DNA of 64,000 nucleotides, taken from positions 54,134 to 118,133 of the forward strand of contig NZ_JALLIN010000023.1 of NCBI RefSeq assembly GCF_023630175.1, written 5' to 3'. The position numbers were made by a program, and so were the translations under genes. The stretch is from Streptomyces cellostaticus (GTDB lineage Bacteria; Actinomycetota; Actinomycetes; Streptomycetales; Streptomycetaceae). The notes under the pieces are model-generated. The model searched no databases and had not been told where the DNA came from. It saw nothing but the letters and a program-made list of their open reading frames with translations. Shown one piece after another: positions 50,549 through 64,000 of the stretch; position 1 is the first letter of the stretch, and each line of letters opens with the position of its first letter.

Positions 50549-53302
50549 CTACCCTTCCGACTCCCCACGAATCACGGCGAGTACGCCATCCAGCTCGTCG
50601 GGTTTCACAAGAACGTCACGCGCCTTCGAACCCTCGCTCGGACCCACGATGCCGCGGGACTCCATCAGGTCCATGAGCCGTCCCGCCTTGGCGAAGCCGA
50701 CCCGGAGCTTGCGCTGCAGCATGGACGTCGACCCGAACTGGGTGGACACGACCAGCTCGGCCGCCTGGCACAGCAGGTCGAGGTCGTCGCCGATGTCCTC
50801 GTCGATCTCCTTCTTCTGCTTGGTGCCCACGGTGACGTCGTCGCGGAAGACGGGCGCCATCTGGTCCTTGCAGTGCTGCACGACGAGCGCGACCTCGGCC
50901 TCGGTCACGAACGCGCCCTGCATACGCGTGGGCTTGTTCGCGCCCATCGGCAGGAAGAGGCCGTCGCCCTTGCCGATCAGCTTCTCCGCGCCGGGCTGGT
51001 CGAGGATGACCCGGGAGTCGGCGAGCGACGAGGTGGCGAACGCCAGCCGGGAGGGCACGTTCGCCTTGATCAGGCCGGTGACCACGTCGACCGACGGGCG
51101 CTGGGTGGCGAGCACCAGGTGGATGCCGGCCGCGCGCGCGAGCTGTGTGATGCGCACGATGGCGTCCTCGACGTCGCGCGGGGCGACCATCATCAGGTCG
51201 GCCAGCTCGTCCACGATCACCAGCAGGTACGGGTACGGCTGGAGCTCGCGCCCACTGCCCTCCGGCGGCGTGACCTTGCCCTCGCGGACGGCTCGGTTGA
51301 AGTCGTCGATGTGCCGGTAGCCGTAGGCGGCGAGGTCGTCGTAGCGCAGGTCCATCTCGCGCACCACCCACTGCAGTGCCTCGGCGGCCCGCTTGGGGTT
51401 GGTGATGATCGGCGTGATCAGGTGCGGGATGCCCTCGTAGGCGGTCAGCTCCACGCGTTTGGGGTCGACGAGGATCATCCGGACGTCCTCCGGGGTCGCC
51501 CGCATCATGATCGAGGTGATCAGGCAGTTGATGCAGGAGGACTTGCCGGAGCCGGTGGCGCCCGCGACCAGCATGTGCGGCATCTTCGCCAGCGAGTGCA
51601 TCACGTACCCGCCCTCGACGTCCTTGCCGAAGGCGACCAGCATCGGGTCGTCGTCCTCGGCCGACTCCGCGAGGCGCAGCACGTCACCGAGGTTGACCAT
51701 CTCGCGGTCGGTGTTCGGGATCTCGATGCCGACCGCCGACTTGCCGGGGATGGGGCTGATGATGCGCACGTCGGGGCTGGCGACGGCGTACGCGATGTTC
51801 TTCGTCAGCGCGGTGATCCGCTCGACCTTCACGGCGGGGCCGAGCTCGACCTCGTAGCGGGTGACCGTCGGACCGCGGGTGAAGCCGGTGACGGCGGCGT
51901 CGACCTTGAACTCGGTGAAGACCTGGGTGAGCGAGGCGACGACGGCGTCGTTGGCCGCGCTCCGCGCCTTGCCGGGGCCGCCCCGGGTCAGCAGGTCGAG
52001 CGACGGCAGGGCGTAGGTGATGTCGCCGGAGAGCTGGAGCTGCTCCGCGCGCGCGGGCAGGTCGCGCGGCTCGTCAGGGGCCTTCTTGGTCAGGTCGGGG
52101 ACGCCGCCGGTGGACGGCCGCTCCCGCTTGGGGCGCGCGGCCGGGACCGGTGCCTGGGCCGGCGCCGGGTCCGGCGTGGGCACCGGGGTGGTGTCCTCTC
52201 GCTCGCCCACGCTCACACCGTGGGTGAGGTCGGCGACGACCCGGGACGGCGGCATGCCGTGCATGACGGCCCCGTCGAGCGCGGCCGCGGCGGCCGACGC
52301 GACGTCCACCGCGTCCATCGGGCGCCGGGGATCGGGCTGCGGCACCGCGGAGCGCCTCGGGCGGCCGCGCCGCTGCGCGAGCGCGTCCTCCTCGGCCCCC
52401 TCCGGGTCGTACGCCTGCGGGGCGCTCCGGCGCCCGCGGGGGCGCGCGGGCAGCGCCTCGCGCCACTGTTCGTCGTACCGCTCGTCGTCCCCGGAGGCCT
52501 CGAACTCCAGCGGATCGGGCAGCAGGCCGAGGCGCACGCCGAGCGCGCGCAGGCGCTGGGGGATGGCGTTGACCGGCGTGGCGGTCACCACGAGCAGCCC
52601 GAAGACCGTCAGCAGCACGAGCAGCGGCACGGCGAGCACCGCGGTCATGGTGTACGTCAACGGGGTCGCCGCAGCCCAGCCGATCAGGCCACCGGCGTCC
52701 CTTATGGCCTGCATGCCGGAGCTGCGGGCGGGCGCGCCGCAGGCGATGTGCACCTGCCCGAGAACGCCGATGACCAGGGCGGACAGGCCGATCACGATCC
52801 GGCCGTTCGCCTCGGGCTGCTCCGGGTGCCGCATGAAGCGGACCGCGATCACCGCGAGCAGTATCGGCACCAGCAGATCGAGCCGCCCGAAGGCGCCGGT
52901 GACCAGGATCTCCACCAGGTCGCCGACCGGGCCGCGCAGATCGGCCCAGGTGCCGGCGGCGACGATCAGCGCGAGCCCGAAGAGCAGCAGCGCGACGCCG
53001 TCCTTGCGGTGGGCCGGGTCGAGGTTCTTCGCGCCCTGCCCTATGCCCCGGAAGACGGCGCCGACGGCGTGCGCGAGACCCAGCCAGAGGGCGCGCACAA
53101 GCCGGTACACGCCCCCTGTCGGGCTCGGAGCCGGCCTGGGCGGTGCGGCCTTCTTCGCCGGGGCCCTCTTGGCGGGCGCCCTCTTGGCGGCCGCCTTCTT
53201 GGCCGGGGCCTTCTTGGCGGCGGCCTTCCCCGCCGCGGCCTTCGAGGGAGCGGCCGCTTTCCTGGCGGGCGGCTTCTTGGCTGCGGAGGGACGTGAGGCC
53301 AT
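50549..53302 (-). CDS. ftsK: DNA translocase FtsK/SpoIIIE
   Basis: A 917-residue translocase that clears chromosomes from closing sporulation septa. The N-terminus is a 60-residue Lys/Ala/Pro repeat region (PAKKAAAKRAPAKR), followed by four transmembrane segments, a Pro/Arg-rich linker (about 270-430), and the motor: Walker A VAGATGSGKSSCIN, Walker B LLVIVDELADLMM, then the gamma winged-helix KOPS reader at the end. ATG 53302 is preceded by weak GAGG. The low-complexity N-terminus is typical for Streptomyces. Confidence 0.95.
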   Translation of the reverse strand: MASRPSAAKKPPARKAAAPSKAAAGKAAAKKAPAKKAAAKRAPAKRAPAKKAAPPRPAPSPTGGVYRLVRALWLGLAHAVGAVFRGIGQGAKNLDPAHRKDGVALLLFGLALIVAAGTWADLRGPVGDLVEILVTGAFGRLDLLVPILLAVIAVRFMRHPEQPEANGRIVIGLSALVIGVLGQVHIACGAPARSSGMQAIRDAGGLIGWAAATPLTYTMTAVLAVPLLVLLTVFGLLVVTATPVNAIPQRLRALGVRLGLLPDPLEFEASGDDERYDEQWREALPARPRGRRSAPQAYDPEGAEEDALAQRRGRPRRSAVPQPDPRRPMDAVDVASAAAAALDGAVMHGMPPSRVVADLTHGVSVGEREDTTPVPTPDPAPAQAPVPAARPKRERPSTGGVPDLTKKAPDEPRDLPARAEQLQLSGDITYALPSLDLLTRGGPGKARSAANDAVVASLTQVFTEFKVDAAVTGFTRGPTVTRYEVELGPAVKVERITALTKNIAYAVASPDVRIISPIPGKSAVGIEIPNTDREMVNLGDVLRLAESAEDDDPMLVAFGKDVEGGYVMHSLAKMPHMLVAGATGSGKSSCINCLITSIMMRATPEDVRMILVDPKRVELTAYEGIPHLITPIITNPKRAAEALQWVVREMDLRYDDLAAYGYRHIDDFNRAVREGKVTPPEGSGRELQPYPYLLVIVDELADLMMVAPRDVEDAIVRITQLARAAGIHLVLATQRPSVDVVTGLIKANVPSRLAFATSSLADSRVILDQPGAEKLIGKGDGLFLPMGANKPTRMQGAFVTEAEVALVVQHCKDQMAPVFRDDVTVGTKQKKEIDEDIGDDLDLLCQAAELVVSTQFGSTSMLQRKLRVGFAKAGRLMDLMESRGIVGPSEGSKARDVLVKPDELDGVLAVIRGESEG

Positions 53303-53426
53303 GGGTGTGAGATTACCGGGGGAGGCGACCGCGGACACGTGTGCCCACTGCTTCACCCGTTCGTGTCGCCCCTGCCGGGGCATGGAACTGACGCACGCTC
53401 ATGGGCAACTGCCCTCCCGGCGGGCG

Positions 53427-54107
53427 TCAGTTCTGCGTGGGCACCGACTGCCCGCCGGTGCCCGTGCCCGGCTCCAGGGCGTCCAGCGCCCGGCGCAGTC
53501 CCGTCAGTTTCCGCTCCAGATGGGCGGCCGTGGCCACCGCGGCGGCGTCCGCGGACTCGTCGTCCAGCTGCTTCGACAGCGCCTCGGCCTGCTCCTCGAC
53601 GGCCGCCAGACGCGCGGACAGTTCCGCGAGCAGCCCCGCGGACTCCTTGCCGCCGACCGCGCCCTTGCCGCCGCCCTCCAACTGCAGTCGCAGCAGCGCC
53701 GCCTGCTCCCGTAGCTGGCAGTTCTTCATGTACAGCTCGACGAACACGGAGACCTTCGCCCGCAGCACCCACGGGTCGAACGGCTTGGAGATGTAGTCCA
53801 CCGCGCCGGCCGCGTAGCCCCGGAAGGTGTGGTGCGGGCCGTGGTTGATCGCGGTGAGGAAGATGATCGGGATGTCCCGGGTCCGCTCGCGCCGCTTGAT
53901 GTGCGCGGCGGTCTCGAATCCGTCCATGCCCGGCATCTGGACATCCAGCAGGATGACCGCGAAATCGTCCGTGAGCAGTGCCTTGAGCGCTTCCTCCCCG
54001 GACGATGCCCGCACCAGCGTCTGATCGAGCGCAGAGAGGATGGCCTCCAGCGCCAGCAGATTCTCCGGCCGGTCATCGACCAGGAGGATCTTGGCCTTCT
54101 GCACCAT
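53427..54107 (-). CDS. osaB: Response regulator OsaB type
   Basis: A 226-residue regulator. Its receiver domain (KILLVDDRPENLLALEAIL, Asp in VILLDVQMPGMDG, Lys in DYISKPFDP) is followed by a coiled coil (QLREQAALLRLQLEGG, AVEEQAEALSKQL) and no DNA-binding domain. In S. coelicolor OsaB is needed for osmoadaptation and aerial growth and partners OsaA. ATG 54107 follows GGAGG. It lies 288 bp after osaA on the same strand and has its own upstream region with a perfect palindrome (54281-54295). Confidence 0.9.
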   Translation of the reverse strand: MVQKAKILLVDDRPENLLALEAILSALDQTLVRASSGEEALKALLTDDFAVILLDVQMPGMDGFETAAHIKRRERTRDIPIIFLTAINHGPHHTFRGYAAGAVDYISKPFDPWVLRAKVSVFVELYMKNCQLREQAALLRLQLEGGGKGAVGGKESAGLLAELSARLAAVEEQAEALSKQLDDESADAAAVATAAHLERKLTGLRRALDALEPGTGTGGQSVPTQN

Positions 54108-54280
54108 GGCCCGCCCTCCTCGCCCCGGCGGTACACCGGGCGCCGCCCCAGGGGACGACTCCCTTTCGCCGCCCGTCCTTGTGCCGGTCATCGTAGCCGC
54201 ACCCCGCCCGTCGCCACACCCTGTCACCGCGATGTCACTGTGCACGCAACGGAAACGCCGCGAGTGACCTGAAGGTTCCC

Positions 54281-54295
54281 GGAATCCAGGATTCC
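54281..54295. promoter_or_regulatory. 15-bp palindrome upstream of osaB
   Basis: GGAATCC-A-GGATTCC, perfect 7-bp arms about 175 bp before osaB, a candidate operator. The rest of the 288-bp osaA-osaB gap shows no gene. Confidence 0.45.
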
Positions 54296-54395
54296 CACAC
54301 GCCCCGGCGCACGGCAGAGCGCCCCGCACTCTTTTTGCAACTCCGCGTGCACGTCCAAAGTTCCCGCCGCGTTCACATCCGCTCCCGCGGCCCCG

Positions 54396-59855
<5,460 letters not shown>

Positions 59856-60184
59856 TGTGTCCCTCCCGAAGGGGTAGACCGTTACTGCCGTGCTCGGTCA
59901 CATCGGCCCGGAGTGCCGCTCCCCGGCACACCGGCTGCTTCCGCGTACCCGTTACCGCTCGGTATCACTGCCAGACGGATCCCGGACACACCAAGGGCTG
60001 CTGCCCACCGTGCACGGAACACACTCAAACCGAGCGGACCTTCATCAGAAGCCTGCCCAGTGTTTCACCCCGTCCGAACCAGGCCATAACAGTTCGGCAG
60101 CTTCGCACATCGTCCGCACACACCCTGGGGGGTTAAACAACGGCGACCGGCGTCCGCCCGGAGGGCGAAGGTAAGTAACCTTGC
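59856..60184. other. Divergent intergenic region osaA / SpoIIE-type phosphatase
   Basis: 329 bp with no gene. It must hold the osaA promoter (minus) and the phosphatase promoter (plus). A GGGTAC hexamer on the minus strand (59945-59950) resembles the -10 of SigB-type stress promoters, but I find no fitting -35. A GGGG-TTAA block at 60124-60136 lies before the plus-strand gene. Confidence 0.35.
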
Positions 60185-63028
60185 ATGCGGCTGTCCAGCC
60201 GCACCGGTCCGTCCGGCCTGGGCGGTGGCACCAGAACGAGCGGGCATCGGAGGGGCGGCCGCAGACACATGACCACCGGACTGATCCCCGGGGAGCACTC
60301 CCCGGAGCCACGGCCGACGGGCAAGCTGATGCCGCAGCAGCGGCGCGAGCCGGCCGGCCCCGCAGCCCTGTCCGCCGACAACCGGCAGAGGAGTTCTGTG
60401 ATCACCGCGCGCGCGGCCGCCAGCTTCGAGCCCGTCGGGCGATCGGTGGCGACCGCCCGGTCCTTCGTCCGCGACACCCTCCAGGGCTGGGGTTTCGCCG
60501 ACATCATCGACGACGCGGTGGTTCTCACCAGCGAACTCGTGACCAACGCGGTGGTGCACGCCGGTACCCACGCCGAGGTGCTGTGCCTGCGCACCGAGGA
60601 CGGCGTGCGGGTCGAGGTCTCCGACCGCTACCCCGAGCGCGAGCTGCCCGTGCACAGCGCCCACACCACGATGGGCAACCCCGACCGCGAGGGCGGCCGC
60701 GGCCTGCAGCTCTGCGCGGCCCTGGCGGCCCGCTGGGGTGTGGACTACACGTCCACGCACAAGAGCGTCTGGTTCCAGCTCGACCTGCCCGAACGGCCGG
60801 TCGGCACCCGCGCCGCCGGTCCCTCGCTCCCGGCCGACCTGCTCCCGCTGGCCGACGGCCGGATCCGCGTCGCGGTCCTCCAGGTCGACCGGAAGGGCGC
60901 CATCGGCGCCTGGAACGAGGACGCGGAGGAACTGTTCGGCCACCTCGCGGGCGAGGTCGTCGGCAAGCCCCTCACCGACCTCGCGGCCTGGCCGCACACC
61001 CCGGGAACCGGCACCGGCATCGCCGAGGCCCTGCGGCTCTCCCGCTGGGAGGGCAGCTACGGCATCCGCCGCGCCGACGGCCGGGTCGCCCCCGTGTACG
61101 CCTCCCACCTGCGGGTCCGCGACACCGGTGGCGAGCCGTCCACCGTGTGCCTCCTGGTACGCGATCACGAGCGCGCCGTCCTGCAGACACCGCTGCGCGG
61201 TACCGCAGGCGACCAGACGTCCACCTCCGACGGACAGAGCACCGACCCGTTCGAGGTCTTCATCGGCTCCCCCGCCCCCGACGACCTGGACGGACTGCTG
61301 CAGCGCACGGTGGAGCGGGCCCGCGACATGCTCGACGGCGACTCCGCGTTCCTGCTGCTCGCGACCGACGACGAGACCGAACTCGAGGTCCGCGCCTCCA
61401 CCGGCCTGCCCTCCGCCCGCCAGCGTTTCGCCCGTGTGCCCGTCGAGGCCGGCCCCGGCCGCTACGGCTCCGCGCGCATGCCCGCCGTCCACGACGACCT
61501 CACCGCCGTTCCCGGAGCCGTGCCCCTGCTGTCCGGCACCGGCATGCGTTCGGTGGTCACGGTCCCGCTGAAGGTCGAGGGCCGGCTCACGGGTTCCCTC
61601 GGGGTCGCCGCCGAGGCGCCGGGCCGGTACTCGAACGAGGAGGCCCTGCGCCTGCAGTTCGCCGCCGACCGCATCGCACTGGCCGTCGAGTCGGCCCGGC
61701 TGGGCGAGCTGGAGCGGCTGCGCCGCGGCTCCCTGAGCTTCCTGGTCGAAGCCTCCGACCTGCTGGCGGGCACCCTGGACCGCGACCAGACCCTGGCCCT
61801 GATGGCGCAGATGACGGTGCCGACCCTCGCGACCTGGTGCGCGGTCTACACGATCGCCGACCAGGCCTCGGATCCCTATCTCTCGTATGTGCTGCACGAG
61901 GACGAGGACCTCATCGACGGCATCAAGTCACTGCTGTCGAAGGTCCCCGCGCCCGACCCGGTGCCGACGCCCGGCGCCCGGATCTGGTCCGCGCCCGGCG
62001 AGGTCGCCCACCAGGCGGCCCTGCGCAGTTCCATGCGCAGCCTCGGACTGTCCGGTGGTCCCACGCACCAGGTGGCCTCGGGTATCGGTCCGACCCTCGC
62101 CACGGCCTCCGCGGTCGGCGGCGAGACGGTCGTCCTGCCGCTGGTCGCCCGTAACCGCGTCATCGGCATGCTGACGCTCGGCAAGCCGACCGACGAGCAC
62201 TTCCGCCAGGAAATCCTGGAACTGGCCGAGGACTTGTCCCGCCGGGCCGCACTCGCCCTGGACAACGCCCGGCTGTACTCGGAGCGCACGGCCATCAGCC
62301 AGTCCCTCCAGCGCAGCCTGCTGCCGCCCGGCCTGCCGCACATCGACGGCGTCGAGGTCGAGGTCATCTACCGTGCGGCCGGCGAGGGCAACGAGGTCGG
62401 TGGCGACTTCTACGACCTCTTCCCCATCGGCGACGGCGCCTACGGATTCGCCATCGGCGACGTCTGCGGCACCGGCCCGAACGCGGCGGCGGTCACCGGC
62501 CTGGCCCGGCACGCGCTGCGTCTGCTGGCCCGGGAGGGTCTCTCCGGCCCGGCGGTGCTGGAGCGGCTGAACTCGGCCATCCTGGACGAGGGCGACCGCA
62601 GCCGTTTCCTCACGCTGCTCTACGGCGAGATGCGGCCGCAGGAGGACGGCAGCGCCGAGCTGAAGGTGGTCTGCGCCGGCCATCCCCTCCCGCTGCGCCT
62701 GCGCCAGGACGGCACGGTGGTCGCGTCGGCCGAGCCCCAGCCGCTGCTCGGTGTCATCGAGGACCTGGAGCTGTACGAGGAGACGGTCACCCTCGACCCC
62801 GGCGACGTCCTCCTCTGCGTCACGGACGGAGTCACCGAACGCCGGGAGGGCACCCGCATGCTGGGCGACGACGGCCTCGCCGACGTTCTCACCACGTGTA
62901 CGGGACTCACGGCGGGCGCGGTGGCCGCGCGCATCATGCGCGCGGTGGAACGCTTCGCCTCCGACGCCCCGTCCGACGACATGGCGATTCTGGCGATGCG
63001 CGTCCCGGAGCCCCACCAGGAGGCATGA
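60185..63028 (+). CDS. Multidomain SpoIIE/RsbU-type protein phosphatase with HATPase, PAS and GAF domains
   Basis: 947 residues. Domains in order: RsbW-like HATPase (about 75-205; ELVTNAVVHAGTHAEV, GGRGLQL), PAS (about 225-330), GAF (about 360-510), a second GAF-like domain (about 530-700), and a C-terminal PP2C/SpoIIE phosphatase (GNEVGGDFYDLFPIGDG, CVTDGVTERREG, DDMAILAMRV). Such proteins both phosphorylate and dephosphorylate anti-sigma antagonists controlling SigB-family factors. Its position opposite osaA suggests a shared osmotic or stress function (inference). ATG 60185 follows AAGG; ATG 60269 with GGAGGGG further upstream is possible. Confidence 0.9.
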   Translation: MRLSSRTGPSGLGGGTRTSGHRRGGRRHMTTGLIPGEHSPEPRPTGKLMPQQRREPAGPAALSADNRQRSSVITARAAASFEPVGRSVATARSFVRDTLQGWGFADIIDDAVVLTSELVTNAVVHAGTHAEVLCLRTEDGVRVEVSDRYPERELPVHSAHTTMGNPDREGGRGLQLCAALAARWGVDYTSTHKSVWFQLDLPERPVGTRAAGPSLPADLLPLADGRIRVAVLQVDRKGAIGAWNEDAEELFGHLAGEVVGKPLTDLAAWPHTPGTGTGIAEALRLSRWEGSYGIRRADGRVAPVYASHLRVRDTGGEPSTVCLLVRDHERAVLQTPLRGTAGDQTSTSDGQSTDPFEVFIGSPAPDDLDGLLQRTVERARDMLDGDSAFLLLATDDETELEVRASTGLPSARQRFARVPVEAGPGRYGSARMPAVHDDLTAVPGAVPLLSGTGMRSVVTVPLKVEGRLTGSLGVAAEAPGRYSNEEALRLQFAADRIALAVESARLGELERLRRGSLSFLVEASDLLAGTLDRDQTLALMAQMTVPTLATWCAVYTIADQASDPYLSYVLHEDEDLIDGIKSLLSKVPAPDPVPTPGARIWSAPGEVAHQAALRSSMRSLGLSGGPTHQVASGIGPTLATASAVGGETVVLPLVARNRVIGMLTLGKPTDEHFRQEILELAEDLSRRAALALDNARLYSERTAISQSLQRSLLPPGLPHIDGVEVEVIYRAAGEGNEVGGDFYDLFPIGDGAYGFAIGDVCGTGPNAAAVTGLARHALRLLAREGLSGPAVLERLNSAILDEGDRSRFLTLLYGEMRPQEDGSAELKVVCAGHPLPLRLRQDGTVVASAEPQPLLGVIEDLELYEETVTLDPGDVLLCVTDGVTERREGTRMLGDDGLADVLTTCTGLTAGAVAARIMRAVERFASDAPSDDMAILAMRVPEPHQEA

Positions 63029-63029
63029 G

Positions 63030-63059
63030 AAAGGCCCCGCCCGAATGGGCGGGGCCTTT
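63030..63059. terminator. Strong terminator after SpoIIE-type phosphatase gene
   Basis: AAAGGCCCCGCCC and GGGCGGGGCCTTT, a perfect 13-bp stem with loop GAAT, begin two bases after the stop codon. It can also end the tRNA transcript from the other strand. Confidence 0.95.
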
Positions 63060-63066
63060 CTGTCGG

Positions 63067-63139
63067 AGCCCCCAAACGGAATCGAACCGTTGACCTTCTC
63101 CTTACCATGGAGACGCTCTACCGACTGAGCTATAGGGGC
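63067..63139 (-). tRNA. tRNA-Thr (GGU anticodon)
   Basis: 73 nt on the minus strand. All arms pair: acceptor GCCCCTA/TGGGGGC, D stem GCTC/GAGC, anticodon stem TCTCC/GGAGA with loop ATGGTAA, T stem AACGG/CCGTT with TTCGATT loop. The loop gives anticodon GGU, reading ACC (and ACU). CCA is not encoded. A terminator lies just beyond its 3' end. Confidence 0.97.
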
Positions 63140-63223
63140 CTGTTGCTTTCGAGGTTTCCCCCGCGGCAACAAGAAAACCATACCCTGAACAGGCCCGGGT
63201 CCCCAAATTCGTTCGGCGCGCGT

Positions 63224-63901
63224 TCAGAAGGCGGGCTGAAGCAGTCCTCCGAGTGCGTTGCAGGCGGAGACGGTCCGCTGCATCTCCCGCTTGGTGAGCG
63301 AGGCGTCCACCGGCAGGGCGAGCGTCTCGTCCGCGGCCCGCTCGGTCTCCGGCAGTGCGACACGGCTCCGGAACTCCGGGAGTCGGTGCACGGGGGTCTT
63401 CACCGGGACGCGGCACTCGACTCCCTTGGCCCGCAGGGCGCGGGCGAAGGCGTCGCGGTCCGGCCGGCCGTTGCCGGGCACCCGCACCACGTACTGCTGG
63501 TAGGTGTGGCCGGAGCCGCCGTCCGGCGTCCGCACGCCCTTCAACTTGGCGTCGAGGTAGGCGGCCCGCTCGCGGCGCTGTGCCATCTCGTCGTACGGCG
63601 CCTCGGACTCCCCCTGCTCCAGCACGAGCAGGCCGTGCCGCTGCCCGAGCACGTGCATCCGGGCGATGTCGGCGCGCCGTCCGAAGCGGTGCACCACAAC
63701 GATGCCGGCCGTGCGGGGTGTTATGGCGGCTTCCACGGCTGACGCGTCGAGGCAGTAGCCGGCCGGCTCTATGTCGGCGAACACCGGCAGCGCACCCGCC
63801 TGGGTCACGGCCTCGGCCACCTCCACGTTCCCGAAGGCCGGTACGACGACCTCGTCACCGGCTCCCACGCCGGCCGCCCTGAGCATTGCAGCAGTACCCA
63901 T
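63224..63901 (-). CDS. DegT/DnrJ/EryC1-like protein lacking the PLP-lysine segment
   Basis: About 225 residues, against roughly 370 in the aminotransferase family. The N-terminal substrate part is family-like (GVGAGDEVVVPAFGNVEV, ALPVFADIEP, CLDASAVEAAI), and the C-terminal part too (GHTYQQYVVRVPG, KTPVHRLPEFR). But VLEQGESEAPYDEMAQRRER joins the 'LIEDAAQ' strand directly to the late helices. So about 100-130 residues are missing, including the Schiff-base Lys of the SFxxxKN motif. It is probably a non-catalytic or regulatory homologue. Start chosen at ATG 63901 with GGAG close by; TTG 63949 is an alternative at the terminator. Downstream the tRNA gene follows. Confidence 0.75.
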   Translation of the reverse strand: MGTAAMLRAAGVGAGDEVVVPAFGNVEVAEAVTQAGALPVFADIEPAGYCLDASAVEAAITPRTAGIVVVHRFGRRADIARMHVLGQRHGLLVLEQGESEAPYDEMAQRRERAAYLDAKLKGVRTPDGGSGHTYQQYVVRVPGNGRPDRDAFARALRAKGVECRVPVKTPVHRLPEFRSRVALPETERAADETLALPVDASLTKREMQRTVSACNALGGLLQPAF

Positions 63902-63950
63902 GGCTCCGATGCTGGGCGCGCAACGTGAACTCGAAGTTACGCAAAACAAA

Positions 63951-63992
63951 AAAGGGTTGGACCCGGAACCGAAGTTCGGGGTCCAACCCTTT
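63951..63992 (-). terminator. Very strong terminator for a minus-strand gene to the right
   Basis: AAAGGGTTGGACC and GGTCCAACCCTTT pair perfectly; the inner stem continues nearly to the CGAA loop. On the minus strand the hairpin is followed by TTTTTTGTTTTG. It therefore ends a transcript entering from beyond 64000, and the DegT-like gene needs its own promoter in the 50 bp left. Confidence 0.92.
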
Positions 63993-64000
63993 CAAAATTT

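Noticed and set aside
59945..59950. SigB-type promoter for osaA (GGGTAC)
   Set aside because: No matching -35 at 14-16 bases, so not called as a feature.
63067..63139. tRNA-Thr as an attachment site for an element
   Set aside because: No second copy of the tRNA end and no integrase in the neighbourhood.

Overview
The window is chromosomal DNA of a Streptomyces. The evidence is very high GC, GTG/TTG starts with GGAGG-type ribosome sites, lipoboxes and twin-arginine-like leaders, and a gene order I recognise from memory as the conserved Streptomyces core block around recA (the S. coelicolor SCO5746-SCO5800 neighbourhood, read in reverse). The RecA sequence is close to, but not identical with, the S. 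coelicolor protein as I remember it, so this is probably a related species. No database was consulted.

Left part (1-20.5 kb): a siderophore pair (NIS synthetase, cut by the window edge, and a diaminobutyrate-type aminotransferase) separated by a MITE-like palindromic insert and a tandem repeat. A secreted trypsin-like lipoprotein, hflX, a secreted M1 peptidase, a divergent Rel/SpoT homologue (rshA-like), dapF, a membrane protein and miaA follow. Then come two small proteins, a dioxygenase-like protein, miaB, a PP2C phosphatase, a MazG-like protein and a TAXI-type binding protein.

Middle part (19-41 kb): the glutamate module, with sensor kinase and regulator (gluK/gluR type) divergent from the glutamate ABC importer gluABCD. 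The intergenic region carries three inverted repeats. Next are an FAD monooxygenase and a cysteine dioxygenase-rhodanese pair preceded by a 15-codon cysteine-rich leader peptide. Then come recX-recA (with a PafBC-type promoter and a LexA-like box), an AI-2E family membrane protein, DUF3046, azlCD with an AraC regulator, the giant helicase lhr and a Nei-type glycosylase.

Island (41.2-45.4 kb): a 4.14-kb insertion sits at the 3' end of a dps gene, bracketed by two exact 33-bp copies of the last codons of dps. It holds a decayed tyrosine integrase, gene fragments (including a CutA remnant), a lipoprotein, a membrane-anchored secreted protein, a Cys-rich small protein and several hairpin terminators. 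This is the clearest mobile structure in the window.

Right part (45.4-64 kb): dps, clgR, then the overlapping rimO-pgsA-cinA cluster, a RodZ-like HTH membrane protein, ftsK, and the osmoadaptation pair osaB/osaA. OsaA is a 1819-residue hybrid kinase with about ten 92-residue HAMP repeats. Divergent from it is a multidomain SpoIIE-type phosphatase. A strong terminator, tRNA-Thr(GGU) and a DegT-like protein that lacks the PLP-lysine segment close the window. The strongest leads for something under-described are the dps-integrated island, the cysteine leader peptide and the DegT-like protein.
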